Of a DNA stretch of 6,789 bases, positions 5,963 to 6,789 are shown piece by piece. The notes under the pieces are model-generated. The model ran no database searches. It was not told the origin of the DNA and worked only from the letters and a program-made list of their open reading frames with translations. Location: the NCBI GenBank assembly GCA_903938935.1, contig CAJAFD010000283.1, forward strand, positions 1 to 6,789, in the 5' to 3' direction. The DNA is from an uncultured Opitutia bacterium (GTDB lineage: Bacteria > Verrucomicrobiota > Verrucomicrobiia > Opitutales > Opitutaceae). The position numbers and the translations under genes were made by a program. Each line of letters starts with the position of its first letter. Positions within the stretch are counted from its first letter, which is position 1.

Positions 5963-6000
5963 GCGCCGGCGCTCGCGTCGCACTCGCGATAGCGGATTTT
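5961..6000 (+). terminator. Possible weak terminator / overlapping inverted repeats after the kinase gene
   Basis: A perfect 14-base palindrome, GAGCGCCGGCGCTC (5961-5974), begins at the kinase stop codon. It overlaps a second hairpin in which 5970-5977 pairs with 5985-5994 (five plus three pairs, two-base bulge), followed two bases later by TTTT at 5997-6000. CTCGCG also occurs directly repeated at 5972 and 5983. The two structures share bases and exclude each other. The T-run is short, so termination would be weak. The remainder of the gap up to 6135 shows no promoter that I can support. Confidence 0.3.
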
Positions 6001-6135
6001 GGGCAGAACGTTGCGCCTGGTTGCCAAATTGTTTGCTCAGGAAAGGTTGCCTCACTGCTACCGCCCCCTCATCGCAATGCTGCGCATCCTTAGTTGTCGT
6101 CCCGCGTCTGGCTAAGGTAACGCAATGAACACGGT

Positions 6136-6684
6136 ATGGAATCCTCGCAACCGACACCTCCGGTCGAACTTATTCTCCGCGCACAACGCGGCGAACCGGA
6201 TGCTCAGCGCGAGCTCATCGTGGCTTACCAGCACCGCGTGGCCGGTTTTGTTTACGCGATCATCGGCCGCAGCGACTCCATTGAAGACATCGCCCAGCTC
6301 ATCTTCATCAAAATGGTTCGTGCGATCGATCGCCTGCAAGCGCCCGCGCAGTTTGAATCGTGGTTGTTTCGCCTCGCGCGCAACACCTGCATCGATCACC
6401 TCCGTCGTCAGAAACTCCGCCGGATTTTCACGCCTTTCGCACCCGAGCACGAAAACGTCCCCGAACCCTCCGGCGCGGTCGGCTCGGAGGAGCTCGACGC
6501 GCTGCGCCACGCGCTTGATCAACTCCGCCCCCAAGATCGCGCCTTGCTCGCCCTCGTCCAAGAAGGCCGCAGCCACGCCGAGATCGCCGTCACCCTGCGC
6601 TCCAGCGTCGCCGCGGTAAAAGCCCGCTTACATCGCGCTCGCGAACACCTCCGAGAACATTATCAATCCCCTCATGAAAACTGA
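6136..6684 (+). CDS. RNA polymerase sigma factor, ECF (sigma-70 family, group 4) type
   Basis: A 182-residue ECF-type sigma factor. Region 2 spans about 22-95: LIVAYQHRVAGFVYAIIG, then DSIEDIAQLIFIKMVRAI (region 2.2, core-binding, where the usual DxxQExF has L in place of E) and FESWLFRLARNTCIDHLRRQ (regions 2.3-2.4, melting and -10 contact). A linker of about 96-115 is followed by region 4 at 120-175: ALDQLRPQDRALLALVQEG, then the helix-turn-helix AEIAVTLRSSVAAVKARLHRA that reads the -35. There is no region 1.1 or 3. The start is secure: an in-frame TAA at 6118-6120 leaves 6136 as the first ATG. An ATG at 6125 is in another frame. No SD is at the usual distance; an AAGG at 6114-6117 is too far away. 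The last 11 bases overlap the next ORF, which points to translational coupling. The regulon and the inducing signal are not visible. Confidence 0.9.
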   Translation: MESSQPTPPVELILRAQRGEPDAQRELIVAYQHRVAGFVYAIIGRSDSIEDIAQLIFIKMVRAIDRLQAPAQFESWLFRLARNTCIDHLRRQKLRRIFTPFAPEHENVPEPSGAVGSEELDALRHALDQLRPQDRALLALVQEGRSHAEIAVTLRSSVAAVKARLHRAREHLREHYQSPHEN

Positions 6685-6789
6685 AACCCGCGCCTGGGCA
6701 CAACTCCAGCGCCACGCCTCCGCCCAACTTCGCCCCGGCTTCGCCGACCGCGTCGTCCGCGCCGCTCGCGCTGGAGCCGAAGCCGTCCC
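6674..6789 (+). CDS. Hypothetical protein overlapping the sigma factor gene; cut by the right edge (possible anti-sigma or partner)
   Basis: An ATG at 6674 inside the end of the sigma gene opens a frame that stays open for 38 codons to the window edge: MKTETRAWAQLQRHASAQLR, then PGFADRVVRAARAGAEAVP. The visible part is soluble, alanine- and arginine-rich and amphipathic, with no signal peptide yet. It overlaps the sigma gene by 11 bases and has the same C-rich codon-third-position pattern as its neighbours, so it looks like a real coupled gene. Genes directly after ECF sigma factors are commonly anti-sigma factors, often with a membrane segment further along, but nothing seen here proves that. 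Confidence 0.65.
   Translation, partial: MKTETRAWAQLQRHASAQLRPGFADRVVRAARAGAEAV

Noticed and set aside
6011..6120. Possible sigma70 or ECF promoter (TTGCCA at 6021, GGAAAGG at 6040, TTGTCG at 6094) before the sigma factor gene
   Set aside because: No matching -10 is found at acceptable spacing for any of them.
6125..6619. Open frame from ATG 6125, with an AAGG at good spacing
   Set aside because: Its translation is S/R/P-rich without motifs, and it overlaps the sigma factor frame, which has clear region 2 and region 4 motifs.
1..6789. Search for a novel defence, mobile or biosynthetic system
   Set aside because: All genes but the last partial one belong to known housekeeping or regulatory families. 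No array, integrase, transposase, terminal repeats or unusual domain fusion was seen.

Overview
The window is GC-rich, gene-dense bacterial chromosome made almost entirely of housekeeping genes. Protein style points to Verrucomicrobiota, probably an Opitutaceae relative: a sugar phosphate isomerase of the 'HNFCPLP' type, RNase HII and RNase HIII side by side, a stand-alone rpsU, and gene starts without Shine-Dalgarno (SD) sequences. This placement is an inference from recognition; no marker gene was compared. No phage, transposon, CRISPR, tRNA or rRNA was seen.

Layout. At the left edge, the 5' part of dnaE (replicative DNA polymerase, PHP domain) runs leftward out of the window. A 169-base divergent region separates it from rpsU (ribosomal protein bS21), which ends at a strong intrinsic terminator. 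Next on the + strand is a sugar phosphate isomerase/epimerase-like TIM-barrel protein. It converges, with 9 bases between the stop codons, on mutY (adenine glycosylase) on the - strand. mutY starts 31 bases from the divergent rnhC (RNase HIII), which is followed by rnhB (RNase HII) and a soluble PAS-domain sensor histidine kinase, all on the + strand and likely co-transcribed. After a 173-base gap comes an ECF-type sigma factor gene, whose 3' end overlaps a further ORF cut by the right edge.

Functionally, the middle is a genome-integrity block. RNase HIII and HII remove RNA:DNA hybrids and single ribonucleotides left by replication, MutY removes adenine mispaired with 8-oxoguanine, and DnaE makes the DNA. 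The histidine kinase and sigma factor are regulators whose partners (a response regulator, and probably an anti-sigma factor) lie outside or are only partly visible.

I found no convincing new multi-gene system. The observations most worth checking are small: an 18-base element repeated at 21-base spacing with inverted cores between mutY and rnhC; a 16S-rRNA-tail-like (or perfect SD) sequence between dnaE and rpsU in a region whose genes otherwise lack SDs; pyrimidine-rich leaders, two of which share a 12-base start context; and a MutY whose 8-oxoguanine-reading FSH loop appears to be replaced.
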